DNA of 64,000 nucleotides from Haloferax denitrificans ATCC 35960 (GTDB taxonomy: Archaea; Halobacteriota; Halobacteria; Halobacteriales; Haloferacaceae): contig NZ_AOLP01000009.1 of the NCBI RefSeq assembly GCF_000337795.1, positions 310,001-374,000 of the forward strand, in the 5' to 3' direction. The translations under genes and the position numbers were made by a program. Shown piece after piece: positions 34,422 through 43,259 of this stretch. Numbering within the stretch: the stretch's first letter is position 1; the number at the start of each line of letters is the position of its first letter. The notes below the pieces were generated by a model. That model was not told the DNA's origin. It ran no database searches and saw nothing but the letters and a program-made list of their open reading frames with translations.

Positions 34422-35375
34422 TTACTCGAACTGCTCGATAAGCTCCGGCACCACATCGAAGAGGTCGCCGACGATGCCGTAGTCGGCGATGTCGAAGATG
34501 GGCGCGTCGGGGTCGGTGTTGATGGCGACGATGTTCTCGGCACCTTTCATCCCGGCGACGTGCTGAACGGCCCCGGAGATGCCGATTGCGATGTAGAACT
34601 TCGGCGTGACGACCTTCCCGGACTGGCCGACCTGCCGGTCCTTCGGGAGCCAGCCGTTGTCGACGATGGGCCGCGACGACGACAGCGTCGCGCCGAGCGC
34701 GTCGGCGAGCCTTTCGACGAGTTCGATGTTCTCTTCTTCTTCGATGCCGCGGCCGACGGAGACGAGCACGTCGGCGTCGGTGATGTCCACGTCGCCGCTT
34801 CCGACCTCCTCGAAGCCGGTCACGCGCGAGCGCACCTGAGACTCGTCGAGGTCGAACGAGAACGCCTCGACGGCGGGCTCGCCCGGCTCCTCGGCGGCGT
34901 CCCACTCGCCGGGGCGGACGGTGACCGCGGCGCGGTCGGCGTCGACCTCGACGGTCGATTCGACCTTCGAGGCGTACATCTCGCGGGTGACGACGAGGCC
35001 GCCGTCGTTCTCAAGCCCGATGGCGTCGGTCACGAGCGGGAGGTCGAGGCGCTCTGCGACCGCGGGGGCGTAGTCGAGGCCGTTGACCGTGTTGCCCATG
35101 AGGACGTACGTGGGGTCGAGTGCCTCGTACAGGGCCGCGACGGCCTGCACGGACACGTCGTGGTTGAACTCGTCGCCCTCGGCGACGGTGTGAATCGCGT
35201 CCACGCCGGCGAGCGAGAGTTCTTCGGCGAAGGCGTCCACGTCGCCGCCGACGACCGCGAGGTGGAGGTCGCCGCCGGTGTCGCCGACGAGGTCGGCCCC
35301 GGCGGTCACGAGTTCGAACGACACGTCGCGGAGGCTCCCGCGGCGGTGCTCGACGACGGCGAGCACGTCGCTCAT
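34422..35375 (-). CDS. etfA: Electron transfer flavoprotein, alpha subunit
   Basis: A 317-residue EtfA; with EtfB it carries electrons from acyl-CoA dehydrogenases or related donors through FAD to the membrane quinone pool. The C-terminal FAD-binding domain is well conserved: VSVGRGIEEEENIELVERLADAL, SSRPIVDNGWLPKDRQVGQSGKVVTPKFYIAIGISGAVQH and NTDPDAPIFDIADYGIVGD. Its ATG overlaps the etfB stop by four bases, so subunits are translationally coupled. Confidence 0.95.
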   Translation of the reverse strand: MSDVLAVVEHRRGSLRDVSFELVTAGADLVGDTGGDLHLAVVGGDVDAFAEELSLAGVDAIHTVAEGDEFNHDVSVQAVAALYEALDPTYVLMGNTVNGLDYAPAVAERLDLPLVTDAIGLENDGGLVVTREMYASKVESTVEVDADRAAVTVRPGEWDAAEEPGEPAVEAFSFDLDESQVRSRVTGFEEVGSGDVDITDADVLVSVGRGIEEEENIELVERLADALGATLSSSRPIVDNGWLPKDRQVGQSGKVVTPKFYIAIGISGAVQHVAGMKGAENIVAINTDPDAPIFDIADYGIVGDLFDVVPELIEQFE

Positions 35376-36169
35376 TGCGCGCCCACCCCCTTCTCGCGGA
35401 GGACGGTCGCAAGTTCGGCGGCCTGCTCCCCGGCGTCGCCCTCGAAGTAGGTCGCGTCGGACTCGGTCTCCGGCTCGTACACGTCGGTCAGGACGAGGTC
35501 GGACTCGACCGCCGCGGCGTCGAGGCCGAGGTCGGAGAGCGCAAGCGGCTTGATTTCCTTCGACTGAGCCTGTCGAATCCCGCGCAGGCTCGCGTAGCGC
35601 GGCTCGTTGATACCCGTCTGGATGGTGAGCACCGCGGGGAGGTCCACCTCGGTGAGCTCCTCCACGCCGCCTTCGAGTTCGCGGCGGACGTTCGCCACGC
35701 CGCCCTCGGCGTCGAGGTCGAGCGCGTTCACGACCGCGGCCCACTCGAAGCCGATGGCCGAGGCGAGCGAGACGCCGGTCGCGCCGAAGCTGTCGTCGTT
35801 CGCCTGCACGCCCGTCAGGACGAGGTCGGGGTCCTCGTCCTCGACGACCGCCGAGAGGAGGCGCGTCTTCGCGCCCACGTCGAGCAGGTCCACGCCGTCG
35901 AGCGCGTCGTCCCACACGCGGACCGCGCGGTCGACCCCCTTGGCGAGCGCCATGCGGATGGTCTCTTCGGACCGCTCGGGGCCGATGGTGACGGCGACGA
36001 CCTCCACGTCGTCGTCGCTCTCCTCGGCGATTTGGACGGCTTCCTCGACCGCGTACTCGTCCCACTCGTTGAGGTCGTAGTCGAGGTACCGTTCCGCCAC
36101 GCGGAGCCCGTCGAGCTCGAAGTCTTCTTCGACCTCGGCGACCTCCTTGACGGTTACGAGAATTTTCAT
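35372..36169 (-). CDS. etfB: Electron transfer flavoprotein, beta subunit
   Basis: A 265-residue EtfB with the family N-terminus MKILVTVKEVAEVEEDFELDG, DEYAVEEAVQIAEE, GVQANDDSFGATGVSLASAIGF and the C-terminal LTIQTGINEPRYASLRGIRQAQSKEIKPL that contacts AMP. First gene of the etfBA operon. The second of two adjacent Met codons was taken as start (one residue shorter). Confidence 0.95.
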   Translation of the reverse strand: MKILVTVKEVAEVEEDFELDGLRVAERYLDYDLNEWDEYAVEEAVQIAEESDDDVEVVAVTIGPERSEETIRMALAKGVDRAVRVWDDALDGVDLLDVGAKTRLLSAVVEDEDPDLVLTGVQANDDSFGATGVSLASAIGFEWAAVVNALDLDAEGGVANVRRELEGGVEELTEVDLPAVLTIQTGINEPRYASLRGIRQAQSKEIKPLALSDLGLDAAAVESDLVLTDVYEPETESDATYFEGDAGEQAAELATVLREKGVGAQ

Positions 36170-36191
36170 CAACGTTCACTACCGACCGGGG

Positions 36192-36200
36192 CAAATAAAC
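36192..36200 (-). promoter_or_regulatory. etfBA promoter (TATA box)
   Basis: Minus-strand GTTTATTTG about 23-27 nt before the etfB ATG, preceded by the purine-rich BRE-like CGAAAAC. Fits a leaderless haloarchaeal promoter. Confidence 0.5.
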
Positions 36201-36254
36201 GTTTTCGCACCGCGGCCACCGGCGCCCCCGTCGTCCGATTACACCTCGTCTTCG

Positions 36255-37409
36255 TCACGCCTCGTCTTCGTCCTCGTCGGGCAGTGAGATGAGGTTCTCA
36301 CGGCCGAGGCGGAGCTTTTCGACGCGCCCCTCGTCGGCCATCGCCGACAGGAGCTGTGAGACCTTGGCGTCGGACCAGCCGGTCTCCTTGACGATGTTCG
36401 CCTGCTTCATCCGCCCGCCGCTCCGCTCCAAGAGGAGTTCGACCCGCTCTTCGTCCGAGAGCAGGTCGAGGTCGACGTCGTCGGGCTCTTCGGCGGGCGC
36501 GGGCTCGTCGTCGGTCGGCTCCTGTGCCGACTCCTGTCGCGGCTCGGGCGGCGTCGTCGCTGTCGACGTTCCGTCGGGAGTCCCCCTGCCCGGTTCCCGC
36601 CGAGTGAACAGGACGACGCCCGCCACGAGCACCGCGAGGACGACCGCACCGCCGCCGACGAGCGTCCACGGAATCGCGCTGTCCGTGCCCGTCGAGACGT
36701 ACGTGACGGTCAACTGGTCGATCGATTCGAAGGTCCGCGGCCCCTCGACGACGACGGCGTTGTTTTCGAGCGGCAGGTTCGTGTCGCTGACGGCGTAGCC
36801 CGGCGGCGTCTGAATCGTGAGGTTCTGATTCGACCGAAGCGACGTGAGCCACGTCTCGTCGTCACCGGCCGACAGCGCGTCGCCGAGGCGCAGTCCCTCG
36901 TCGGTCTGTTCGAGGAAGTTGGTCCACGTGAACGTCAACACGAGGACGCCGGTCCCGTTTTCGACGTAGCCCGTCGTCGTCGCGTTCTGAACCGTCATCG
37001 ACCGGCCGGTCTGCTCGGCGGCCGTCTGACTGATGCGTCCGAAGAACGCCGCGTCTGGACCGGTGTCGGCGGTCCCCTGCTCGTACTCCTGTGCGTACTC
37101 TTCGAACGCCGCGGTCTCGTTTTGCGTGTCGAGCTCGTAGCGCATCTCGACCCGCCAGTCCGCAGAGCGGTCGGCACGCAGTTGAATCGATATCTCCGTC
37201 TGCGGCGACCGGTCGAGATTCGTCTGCTGGGCGACGAGCGACGAGCGACCGAGACTGGGTATTTCTTCCGCGCCCGCGCGCGAGCCGGCGTCTCCGACGA
37301 CCGTGTCCGCGCTCTGCGTGCCGGCAGCAGCCGCGTCTGTGGCCGCCACCGGCGCTGTGACGCCGGCGACGATGGTGAGGAGGGCGACGATGAGGGCGGC
37401 GCTCCGCAT
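36255..37409 (-). CDS. Transmembrane one-component regulator: secreted sensor domain, one helix, cytoplasmic winged HTH
   Basis: A 384-residue protein with a signal peptide (about 1-24, ending near APVAATDA), an extracellular beta-rich domain of about 220 residues (ISIQLRADRSADWRVEMRYELDTQNETA and so on), one membrane helix (246-268, IPWTLVGGGAVVLAVLVAGVVLF), an acidic/Pro-rich linker, and a C-terminal winged HTH (about 315-384, ERVELLLERSGGRMKQANIVKETGWSDAKVSQLLSAM). It can sense outside and act on DNA inside without a kinase. It diverges from a secreted protein gene. Confidence 0.85.
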   Translation of the reverse strand: MRSAALIVALLTIVAGVTAPVAATDAAAAGTQSADTVVGDAGSRAGAEEIPSLGRSSLVAQQTNLDRSPQTEISIQLRADRSADWRVEMRYELDTQNETAAFEEYAQEYEQGTADTGPDAAFFGRISQTAAEQTGRSMTVQNATTTGYVENGTGVLVLTFTWTNFLEQTDEGLRLGDALSAGDDETWLTSLRSNQNLTIQTPPGYAVSDTNLPLENNAVVVEGPRTFESIDQLTVTYVSTGTDSAIPWTLVGGGAVVLAVLVAGVVLFTRREPGRGTPDGTSTATTPPEPRQESAQEPTDDEPAPAEEPDDVDLDLLSDEERVELLLERSGGRMKQANIVKETGWSDAKVSQLLSAMADEGRVEKLRLGRENLISLPDEDEDEA

Positions 37410-37554
37410 ACGTAAATCCGTTTCATCCGGCGATGAAAACGCTTTCCATCGATTCAACAGTGTCAGACGCCGTCGAGATGCGTCCCTCGATGTCGGCGAC
37501 GGCGACCGCGTCAAGAGGGTCATTTTAGTACTGCCCCCGTGTACCCTCACGGCG

Positions 37555-38946
37555 ATGAAAGCCCTCCCGCTCGTCGTCGTCATGCTTCTCGTGGCGTCGC
37601 CGGTGCTCGGCGCGGCCGGTCCCGCCGACGGGTCGACCCACTCGATGGCTCCCGATGAAGCGGAGCCCGCACAGGTCGAGTCGCCGTCCAACGAGACGAT
37701 TCACGTCCTCGACATTCCGTCGTCGGAGCTGGCCCGGGCGACGGTCGAGGCCCATCACGTCGACCTCGGCCCGTCCCTCGATTTCTCCGCCCTCGGGGCC
37801 GGCGGCCGGATTCAGACGGGCGCGTCAATCGAGCGCATCGAGTCCGCGACCGACGACAGCACCCGGCAACAGCTCATCCTCGACGAGCTCAACACCATCG
37901 AACAGCGGGCGATTGCGCTCCAGAGCGCACAGCGCTCCGCCATCGAGCGGTTCAACGCTGACGACATCACCGCGCGAGACCTCCTCATCGAACTCGCGCG
38001 AATCGACGCCGAGGCGCGGGCGCTCGACGACCGGCGGGTCGCCCTCCGCGAAATCACGAGCGAGACGCCGGACTTCTCGATTAGCTCCGGGCGGCTCGCG
38101 GCGCTCGAACGCGAACTCGACACGTTCACCGGCCCCGTTCGGACGCACGCCGTCTCGGTCGTGACCGGCCAGTCCGACGCCGCGCGGTTCTCCGTGCGGA
38201 CGAGCGAGACCGGGTTCGTCCTCAGCGTCGTCGCCGACGGCGAGTACGTCCGCGAGGCCTACCGCGCCGACCTCCGCAACCGCGACCGGAACACGGTCTC
38301 CTACGAGGAGGCGCTCGACATCGTCGCGGAGAACTACCCGACGATATACTCGAACCGCGCCGCGCAGAACGGGACCAACGTCATCAGTGCCGGCGACAGT
38401 CACCGCGTGCAGATCAACTACCGGGACGGGCAGTTGACCGCGTACGTCGACTCCGGAACCGGGCGAGTGTTCAAGGAGTCCCAGACGCGCCCCCTCGAAT
38501 CGATTGCGACCCGCGACAGCGCGAGCGGGGTCAGAGACGGGCTGGCGCTCAGCGTCGACCGGACCTACCCCGGTGGACCGCTTCGCATCCAGTTGAACGA
38601 AAGCGAAACGGGCGACCCGGTAGACGCGAACGTCACGATCGGCCTCGAAGCCAGCCAGGAGAGCACGCTCTTGGGTCACACCGGTTCGGACGGGACTATC
38701 TGGACCGTCTCGCCGTCGGCGTCCTACACCGTCACGGTCATCAGAGGTAACTCGGCGGTCGTGCTCACCACCTCGCCGACGCCCATGCCCTACCTCGCGG
38801 GGAACGCGACCGCCGCGGAAAACGACACGTCTCCGACGGTCACGTCGACGCCGACCGAGTCGACCGGAACCGGGTCGACCGAGTCGGCCGATTCCGTCTC
38901 GACGGTCTCGCAGGCCGGCCCGCCCGCCCCGCCCGGCGGCGGCTGA
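37555..38946 (+). CDS. Secreted / surface protein (463 aa)
   Basis: A 463-residue protein with a signal sequence (MKALPLVVVMLLVASPVLGAAG), two helical or mixed extracellular domains, and a Thr/Ser/Glu/Gly-rich, probably O-glycosylated tail ending in PPAPPGGG. No sortase-like or membrane anchor is seen, though the N-terminus may remain anchored. Several N-x-S/T sequons suggest N-glycosylation. It diverges from the one-component transmembrane regulator with a 145-bp gap, making it a candidate target. Confidence 0.75.
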   Translation: MKALPLVVVMLLVASPVLGAAGPADGSTHSMAPDEAEPAQVESPSNETIHVLDIPSSELARATVEAHHVDLGPSLDFSALGAGGRIQTGASIERIESATDDSTRQQLILDELNTIEQRAIALQSAQRSAIERFNADDITARDLLIELARIDAEARALDDRRVALREITSETPDFSISSGRLAALERELDTFTGPVRTHAVSVVTGQSDAARFSVRTSETGFVLSVVADGEYVREAYRADLRNRDRNTVSYEEALDIVAENYPTIYSNRAAQNGTNVISAGDSHRVQINYRDGQLTAYVDSGTGRVFKESQTRPLESIATRDSASGVRDGLALSVDRTYPGGPLRIQLNESETGDPVDANVTIGLEASQESTLLGHTGSDGTIWTVSPSASYTVTVIRGNSAVVLTTSPTPMPYLAGNATAAENDTSPTVTSTPTESTGTGSTESADSVSTVSQAGPPAPPGGG

Positions 38947-38985
38947 CCGGAGCTTCTTATCCGATGACGGGGCCACCCCGTCTCG

Positions 38986-39468
38986 ATGCCTCGCCAGTTC
39001 CGCACCTCGACTCGCGGCTCGTCCGTGCTCCTCGGGAGCGTGCTCCTCGTCGGTCTCGTGGTCGTCGTCGCGGCCGCCGTCGGCGCGGCGGCGTTCGACG
39101 CGGCCGACTCCGCGCCGTCACCGACGCGACCGACGGCGCTGTCGCTGTCCGTCTCGGGTGACACGCTGTCGCTGGTTCACGAGGGCGGCGCGCCGCTGGA
39201 CGTGGATTCGCTCGCGGTTCGAATCTCGGTTGACGGAGCGCCGCTCGCGCACCAACCGCCCGTGCCGTTCTTCTCGGCCAGCGGCTTCCGACCCGGGCCG
39301 ACCGGCCCGTTCAACGCCGCCGCCGACTCACGGTGGACCGTCGGCGAGACGGCGACGCTCGAACTCGCGGGGACGAACGACCCGGACATCGTGCCGGGTG
39401 CGACGGTGACCGTTCGCGTCTTCGACGGCGACACGCCGGTCGCGACGCTCGAAGCGAGAGCGTCGTAA
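38986..39468 (+). CDS. Type IV pilin-like protein
   Basis: A 160-residue protein with a short basic leader and a long hydrophobic helix (RGSSVLLGSVLLVGLVVVVAAAVGAAAF) typical of archaeal pilin-like (class III signal) proteins, followed by an Ig-like beta domain (SLSVSGDTLSLVHEGGAPLDVDSLAVRI, GETATLELAGTNDPDIVPGATVTV). Length is right for an archaeal minor pilin or adhesin. It follows the secreted protein by 40 bp and may be co-transcribed. Confidence 0.8.
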   Translation: MPRQFRTSTRGSSVLLGSVLLVGLVVVVAAAVGAAAFDAADSAPSPTRPTALSLSVSGDTLSLVHEGGAPLDVDSLAVRISVDGAPLAHQPPVPFFSASGFRPGPTGPFNAAADSRWTVGETATLELAGTNDPDIVPGATVTVRVFDGDTPVATLEARAS

Positions 39469-39519
39469 ATCGGCCGCGGCGAAAACGAGCGTCCGAGTCG
39501 ACCTCGGCGCGGTTGGGGC

Positions 39520-40143
39520 TTACTCCTCCGGCACGCGCGCGATAGTCACGATGGCCCGCGGGCTACCGGGTTGGCGCTGGAGGATGTGGTGTTCGATGTC
39601 GACGAAGCCGGCGGCCTCGAACATCCGGTCGGCCTCCTCCTCGTCGTAGAACAGCATGATGGCGTCCGCCAGCTTCTGGAAGACGCCGGACTTCGGGTCG
39701 TCGGGGCCGACGACGAGCACCTTGTTCCCCGGTTTCACCACGCGGCGGAACTCCTCGAGCGCGGTGACCGGGTTCGGCCAGTACTCGATGGAGCCGGACG
39801 ACCAGATGACGTCGAAGGCGTCGTCCGCGAAGGGGAGCCGCTCGGCGTCCCCGCGGTAGAACCGGACCTCGTCGTTCTTGCCGAACTTCTCCCACGCCTT
39901 CTGCATCTGGTGGATGCTCTGGTCGAGGCCGTGGACGTCGTCGGTGTAGCGGAGCAGTCCCTCGGTTCCGAAGCCGGTGCCACAGCCCACGTCGAGGACG
40001 CGGTCGCCCTGCTGGATGTCGAGCATCTCCAGCGCCTCGTCGCGCATCTCCTCGTTCCAGATGAACGGGTTCACCCGGTCGTACACCTTCGAGAGGTACT
40101 TGTAGAACAGGCGGGCCCGCGCTTTGTTTTCGAGGACTCCCAT
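39520..40143 (-). CDS. Class I SAM-dependent methyltransferase, probably menaquinone/quinone type
   Basis: A 207-residue methyltransferase with motif I VLDVGCGTGFGTEG, motif post-I VHGLDQSIHQM, and the FYRGDAERLPFADDAFDVIWSSGSIEYW block, which resembles MPBQ/MSBQ and demethylmenaquinone methyltransferases. In Haloferax a gene at this place is annotated, by my memory, as a probable menG. That identity is likely but not proven by sequence alone. Confidence 0.8.
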   Translation of the reverse strand: MGVLENKARARLFYKYLSKVYDRVNPFIWNEEMRDEALEMLDIQQGDRVLDVGCGTGFGTEGLLRYTDDVHGLDQSIHQMQKAWEKFGKNDEVRFYRGDAERLPFADDAFDVIWSSGSIEYWPNPVTALEEFRRVVKPGNKVLVVGPDDPKSGVFQKLADAIMLFYDEEEADRMFEAAGFVDIEHHILQRQPGSPRAIVTIARVPEE

Positions 40144-40253
40144 CGCGCCGGGATTAGGACTCGCCGATGATAACGGTGCGGATTCGCCGCGCCGGTCGGC
40201 GTTCGAGGGGGGTGAATCGCGGCGTTCCCCGAGCGACTGTCACAGACTTTCCG

Positions 40254-40267
40254 CAAACACCTTATAC
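40254..40267 (+). promoter_or_regulatory. A-type ATP synthase operon promoter
   Basis: CAAACACCTTATAC: a BRE-like purine stretch and the TATA box CTTATAC about 32-38 nt upstream of the atpH ATG, consistent with a short leader. Confidence 0.6.
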
Positions 40268-40298
40268 AGCGCTTGTGCAACGTTCCTGTGATACGAGT

Positions 40299-40631
40299 AT
40301 GCCGAGACAAGAGGTTCTCGAACGAATCAAAACGGCCGAGCAGGAGGCCGACGACATCGTTGAAGAGGCCGAGGCCGAACGTGAGGAGCTCGTCGCGGAG
40401 GCGCGTGAGGAAGCCGATGAGATTCGCTCCGAGGCCGAAGAAGAGGCCGCAGAGCTCGAATCCGAGCGTCTACAGGAGGGACGCACGGAGATAGAGACGG
40501 AGCGGGAACGCATCCTCGAAGAAGGCGAGGACGCCCGCGACGAACTGGTTGCCGAGGCGGAAGACCACATCGACGACGCGGTCGAGTTCGCCATCGGCAA
40601 ATTCGAGGAGGCGGTGGATGCTCAGACCTGA
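40299..40631 (+). CDS. atpH: A-type ATP synthase subunit H
   Basis: A 110-residue, almost entirely coiled-coil protein (Glu/Ala/Arg-rich), the peripheral stalk partner of subunit E in A/V-type ATPases. The ATG at 40299 starts MPRQEVLERIKTAEQEADD. Its stop lies 13 bp inside the start region of atpI, so the two are translationally coupled. First gene of the operon. Confidence 0.92.
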   Translation: MPRQEVLERIKTAEQEADDIVEEAEAEREELVAEAREEADEIRSEAEEEAAELESERLQEGRTEIETERERILEEGEDARDELVAEAEDHIDDAVEFAIGKFEEAVDAQT

Positions 40632-42807
40632 GCAGATGAGCAAGGTCTCGGTGACCGGTTCCAGGGGCGTCATGCCCGAGGTCATCGAGGCCGTCCACGA
40701 CCTCCGACTGCTGCACGTCACCGAATACGACGGCTCGTGGCAGGAGGAGTTCGGATTCGAGACGGGGTCGCCCATCGAAGGCGCCGAAAGCGCCTCCGAT
40801 AAGCTCGTCACCGTCCGCTCGCTCAAGAGCATCCTCGGGGTCGAAGACACCGACTCCGGCCGACAGCGCATCGTCCCCGACGACGCGCTCGGCGAGCCCC
40901 TCGAAGAGATCCAAGCCGAGGTCAACGAACTGGACGACCGCCGCGCCGAGCTCGAAAACGAGCTTCGCGCGGTGGACGAAGAAATCGACGCGATGGAGCC
41001 GTTCGTCGACCTCGGACTCGACCTCGACCTGCTTTCGGGGTACGAGACCCTGCAGGTCGTCGTCGGACAGGGGAAGGTCGACCCCGTCGAGCGCGCCGTC
41101 GTCGACGCCGACGACATCAGCGCCTACGAGATCTTCTCGGGCGAGCGCACGCACGCCGTCTTCGGTCGACCGGTCGATGGCGCCGACGAGATGGCGCTCG
41201 CCGACGCGCTGGTCGGCGTCGAGTTCGCCACGCTCGAAGTCCCGGACGCCTCGGGAAGCCCCGAAGAGCACATCCGCGACCTCGAACAGCAGAAACGCGA
41301 AGTCGAGTCGAAGCTCGAGACCGTCGAGTCCGAGCTCCACGACATCGCCGTCGAGGAGGGCGAGTTCCTCCTCGCCGCCGAAGAGCGCCTCGCAATCGAC
41401 GTCCAGAAGACGGAAGCGCCGCTTTCGTTCGCGACGACGGAGAACGCCTTCGTCGCCGAGGGCTGGATTCCCAGCGAGCGCTACAACACGTTTGCCGGAA
41501 CGCTCAAAGACGAGGTCGGCGAGCACGTCGCCGTCGAAGAGCTCGAACGCGCCGAGTTCTCGCGTGACGGGCACGACCACGCGCGCGAGGACGTCGCCGA
41601 GAGCGGCGGTACGGTCGCCGCCACCGACGGCGGCACGGTCTCGATGGCCAACGACGACCCGCCGGTCGTCCAGAAGAACAGCGGCGCGGTCAAGCCGTTC
41701 GAACTCCTCGTGCAGGCGGTCAACCGCCCGAGCTACTACGAGTTCGACCCGACCATCATCCTGTTCCTGACGTTCCCGACGTTCTTCGGGTTCATGATCG
41801 GTGACTTCGGGTACGGTGTCATCTACACCGCCATCGGCTTCTTCCTCTACTCGAAGTTCGACGACGGCGCGCTCAAGAGCATGGGTGGCGTCACCATCGC
41901 CGCGGGGCTGTTCACGACGTTGTTCGGCATCCTCTACGGCGAGATATTCGGCTTCCACCTCATCACCCAGTACTTCTGGGAAGGCATGCTCGGGCTGTCG
42001 CACCCGCCCATCGAGAAGGGACTGTCGCCGGCCACCGCTGAGTGGGCCCTCGGTTGGCTCACCGTGAGCGTCGCCGTCGGTATCATCCACGTCAACGTGG
42101 GCTACGTTTTCGACTTCTTCGAGAACTACCAGCTCCACGGTCCGAAGGACGCGGTCCTCGAAAGCGGTTCGTGGATCCTCATGCTGAACGGCCTGTGGAT
42201 CTGGATCTTCAGCGACGCGCTCGGTGGCGTGCCGCCGGAGTTCCTGTTCACCACGTTCGCGGCTGACGGGCTCATCCCGCTCGGCTTCTCCGGCTTCTCG
42301 TTCATCGTCGGCTGGGGTGGCTTCGGGCTGTACATCCTCGGCGCGGTGCTCCTCGGGATGGGCGAACTGGCCGAACTCGTCGAGTTCGCCGCCCCGCTTT
42401 CGAACGTCCTGTCGTACACGCGTCTCGGCGCGGTCCTCATCGCGAAGGCGTCGATGGCGTTCGCCGTCAACCTGCTCGTCTTCGGCGTGTTCGTCACGGG
42501 CGAAGGGAGCGAGGCGGAGTGGCACTTCGGCCTCGGCCACATGTACCACGTCGGTGACATGTACCACGGCCACGAGGTGACCGACGTCCTGTTCGGCGGC
42601 ATCTTCCACTCGGGTGCCGCGGGCGTCGTGGGCGGACTGCTCGTCCTCGTCGTCGGTCACTTGGTCGTCCTCGCGCTCGGCGTCACGAGCGCCGGCCTGC
42701 AGGCCGTGCGTCTCGAGTACGTCGAGTTCTTCAACAAGTTCTTCGAGGGCGGCGGCCGCGCGTACAACCCGTTCGGCTACGACCGCGAGTTCACGACCGA
42801 AGACTAA
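40618..42807 (+). CDS. atpI: A-type ATP synthase subunit I (membrane subunit a equivalent)
   Basis: A 729-residue subunit with an N-terminal cytoplasmic arm (about 1-390, with coiled coil near 290-330) and a C-terminal membrane domain of about seven or eight helices. The membrane part carries the conserved PSYYEFDPTIILFLTFPTFFGFMIGDFGYG block, and YTRLGAVLIAKASMAFAVNLL contains the proton-path Arg. It forms the proton half-channels against AtpK. The start MLRPEQMSKV overlaps atpH. Confidence 0.96.
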   Translation: MLRPEQMSKVSVTGSRGVMPEVIEAVHDLRLLHVTEYDGSWQEEFGFETGSPIEGAESASDKLVTVRSLKSILGVEDTDSGRQRIVPDDALGEPLEEIQAEVNELDDRRAELENELRAVDEEIDAMEPFVDLGLDLDLLSGYETLQVVVGQGKVDPVERAVVDADDISAYEIFSGERTHAVFGRPVDGADEMALADALVGVEFATLEVPDASGSPEEHIRDLEQQKREVESKLETVESELHDIAVEEGEFLLAAEERLAIDVQKTEAPLSFATTENAFVAEGWIPSERYNTFAGTLKDEVGEHVAVEELERAEFSRDGHDHAREDVAESGGTVAATDGGTVSMANDDPPVVQKNSGAVKPFELLVQAVNRPSYYEFDPTIILFLTFPTFFGFMIGDFGYGVIYTAIGFFLYSKFDDGALKSMGGVTIAAGLFTTLFGILYGEIFGFHLITQYFWEGMLGLSHPPIEKGLSPATAEWALGWLTVSVAVGIIHVNVGYVFDFFENYQLHGPKDAVLESGSWILMLNGLWIWIFSDALGGVPPEFLFTTFAADGLIPLGFSGFSFIVGWGGFGLYILGAVLLGMGELAELVEFAAPLSNVLSYTRLGAVLIAKASMAFAVNLLVFGVFVTGEGSEAEWHFGLGHMYHVGDMYHGHEVTDVLFGGIFHSGAAGVVGGLLVLVVGHLVVLALGVTSAGLQAVRLEYVEFFNKFFEGGGRAYNPFGYDREFTTED

Positions 42808-42820
42808 CGCTCGTCGCCGA

Positions 42821-42829
42821 TTCTTTTTT
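42821..42829 (+). terminator. T-run after atpI
   Basis: TTCTTTTTT, 14 bp downstream of the atpI stop in a GC-rich context; the sort of oligo-T that terminates archaeal RNA polymerase, perhaps partially, ahead of the atpK promoter. Confidence 0.4.
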
Positions 42830-42913
42830 GACTATTGTCCGCTCGGAGCGACTGCTTTTGCAATGACGACGATTCCGCCGTCGTAGACAGACCGCTCCAG
42901 ACGTTTTGGGAAC

Positions 42914-42921
42914 CTTTATGA
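42914..42921 (+). promoter_or_regulatory. Internal promoter of atpK
   Basis: CTTTATGA in GGGAACCTTTATGATACGG, with the typical BRE-like GGGAA upstream, 60-67 nt ahead of the atpK ATG. It lies in a 173-bp gap between atpI and atpK, much longer than other gaps of the operon. Confidence 0.55.
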
Positions 42922-42980
42922 TACGGCTGACGCCACATGCAGACGTTCGGAGACGACAATCCGGTACTCAGGAACACACA

Positions 42981-43238
42981 ATGATTGAAGCAATCGAACC
43001 CCTCATGACTGCACTGCAGAGTGAAGCCGCTTCCTCGCCCGCTATCACCGCCGACGCCGCGGCGGCCCTCTCCGTCGGTATCGCCGCCTTCGCCGCAGGC
43101 TACGCGGAGCGTGGCATCGGTTCCGCCGCGATGGGTGCCATCGCGGAAGACGAGGACCTCTTCGTCAACGGGCTGGTCCTTACGGTTCTCCCCGAGACCC
43201 TCGTTATCCTCGCACTGGTCGTTGTCTTCGCGGCCTAA
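42981..43238 (+). CDS. atpK: A-type ATP synthase subunit K (rotor c-ring subunit)
   Basis: An 85-residue two-helix proteolipid: helix 1 AAAALSVGIAAFAAGYAERGIGSAAMGAIAEDE and helix 2 LVLTVLPETLVILALVVVFA with the ion-binding Glu in PETLVIL. It assembles into the rotor ring that carries protons across the membrane. Short and single-hairpin, as is usual for halophilic A-ATPases. It has its own upstream promoter, in line with the need for several copies per complex. Confidence 0.95.
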   Translation: MIEAIEPLMTALQSEAASSPAITADAAAALSVGIAAFAAGYAERGIGSAAMGAIAEDEDLFVNGLVLTVLPETLVILALVVVFAA

Positions 43239-43259
43239 GCACCCCCTCTCTTTCCCATT

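Noticed and set aside
40327..42660. A 777-residue minus-strand frame antisense to atpH-atpI
   Set aside because: It mirrors the atpI codons, lacks any motif, and no promoter is seen; atpI on the plus strand is certain.
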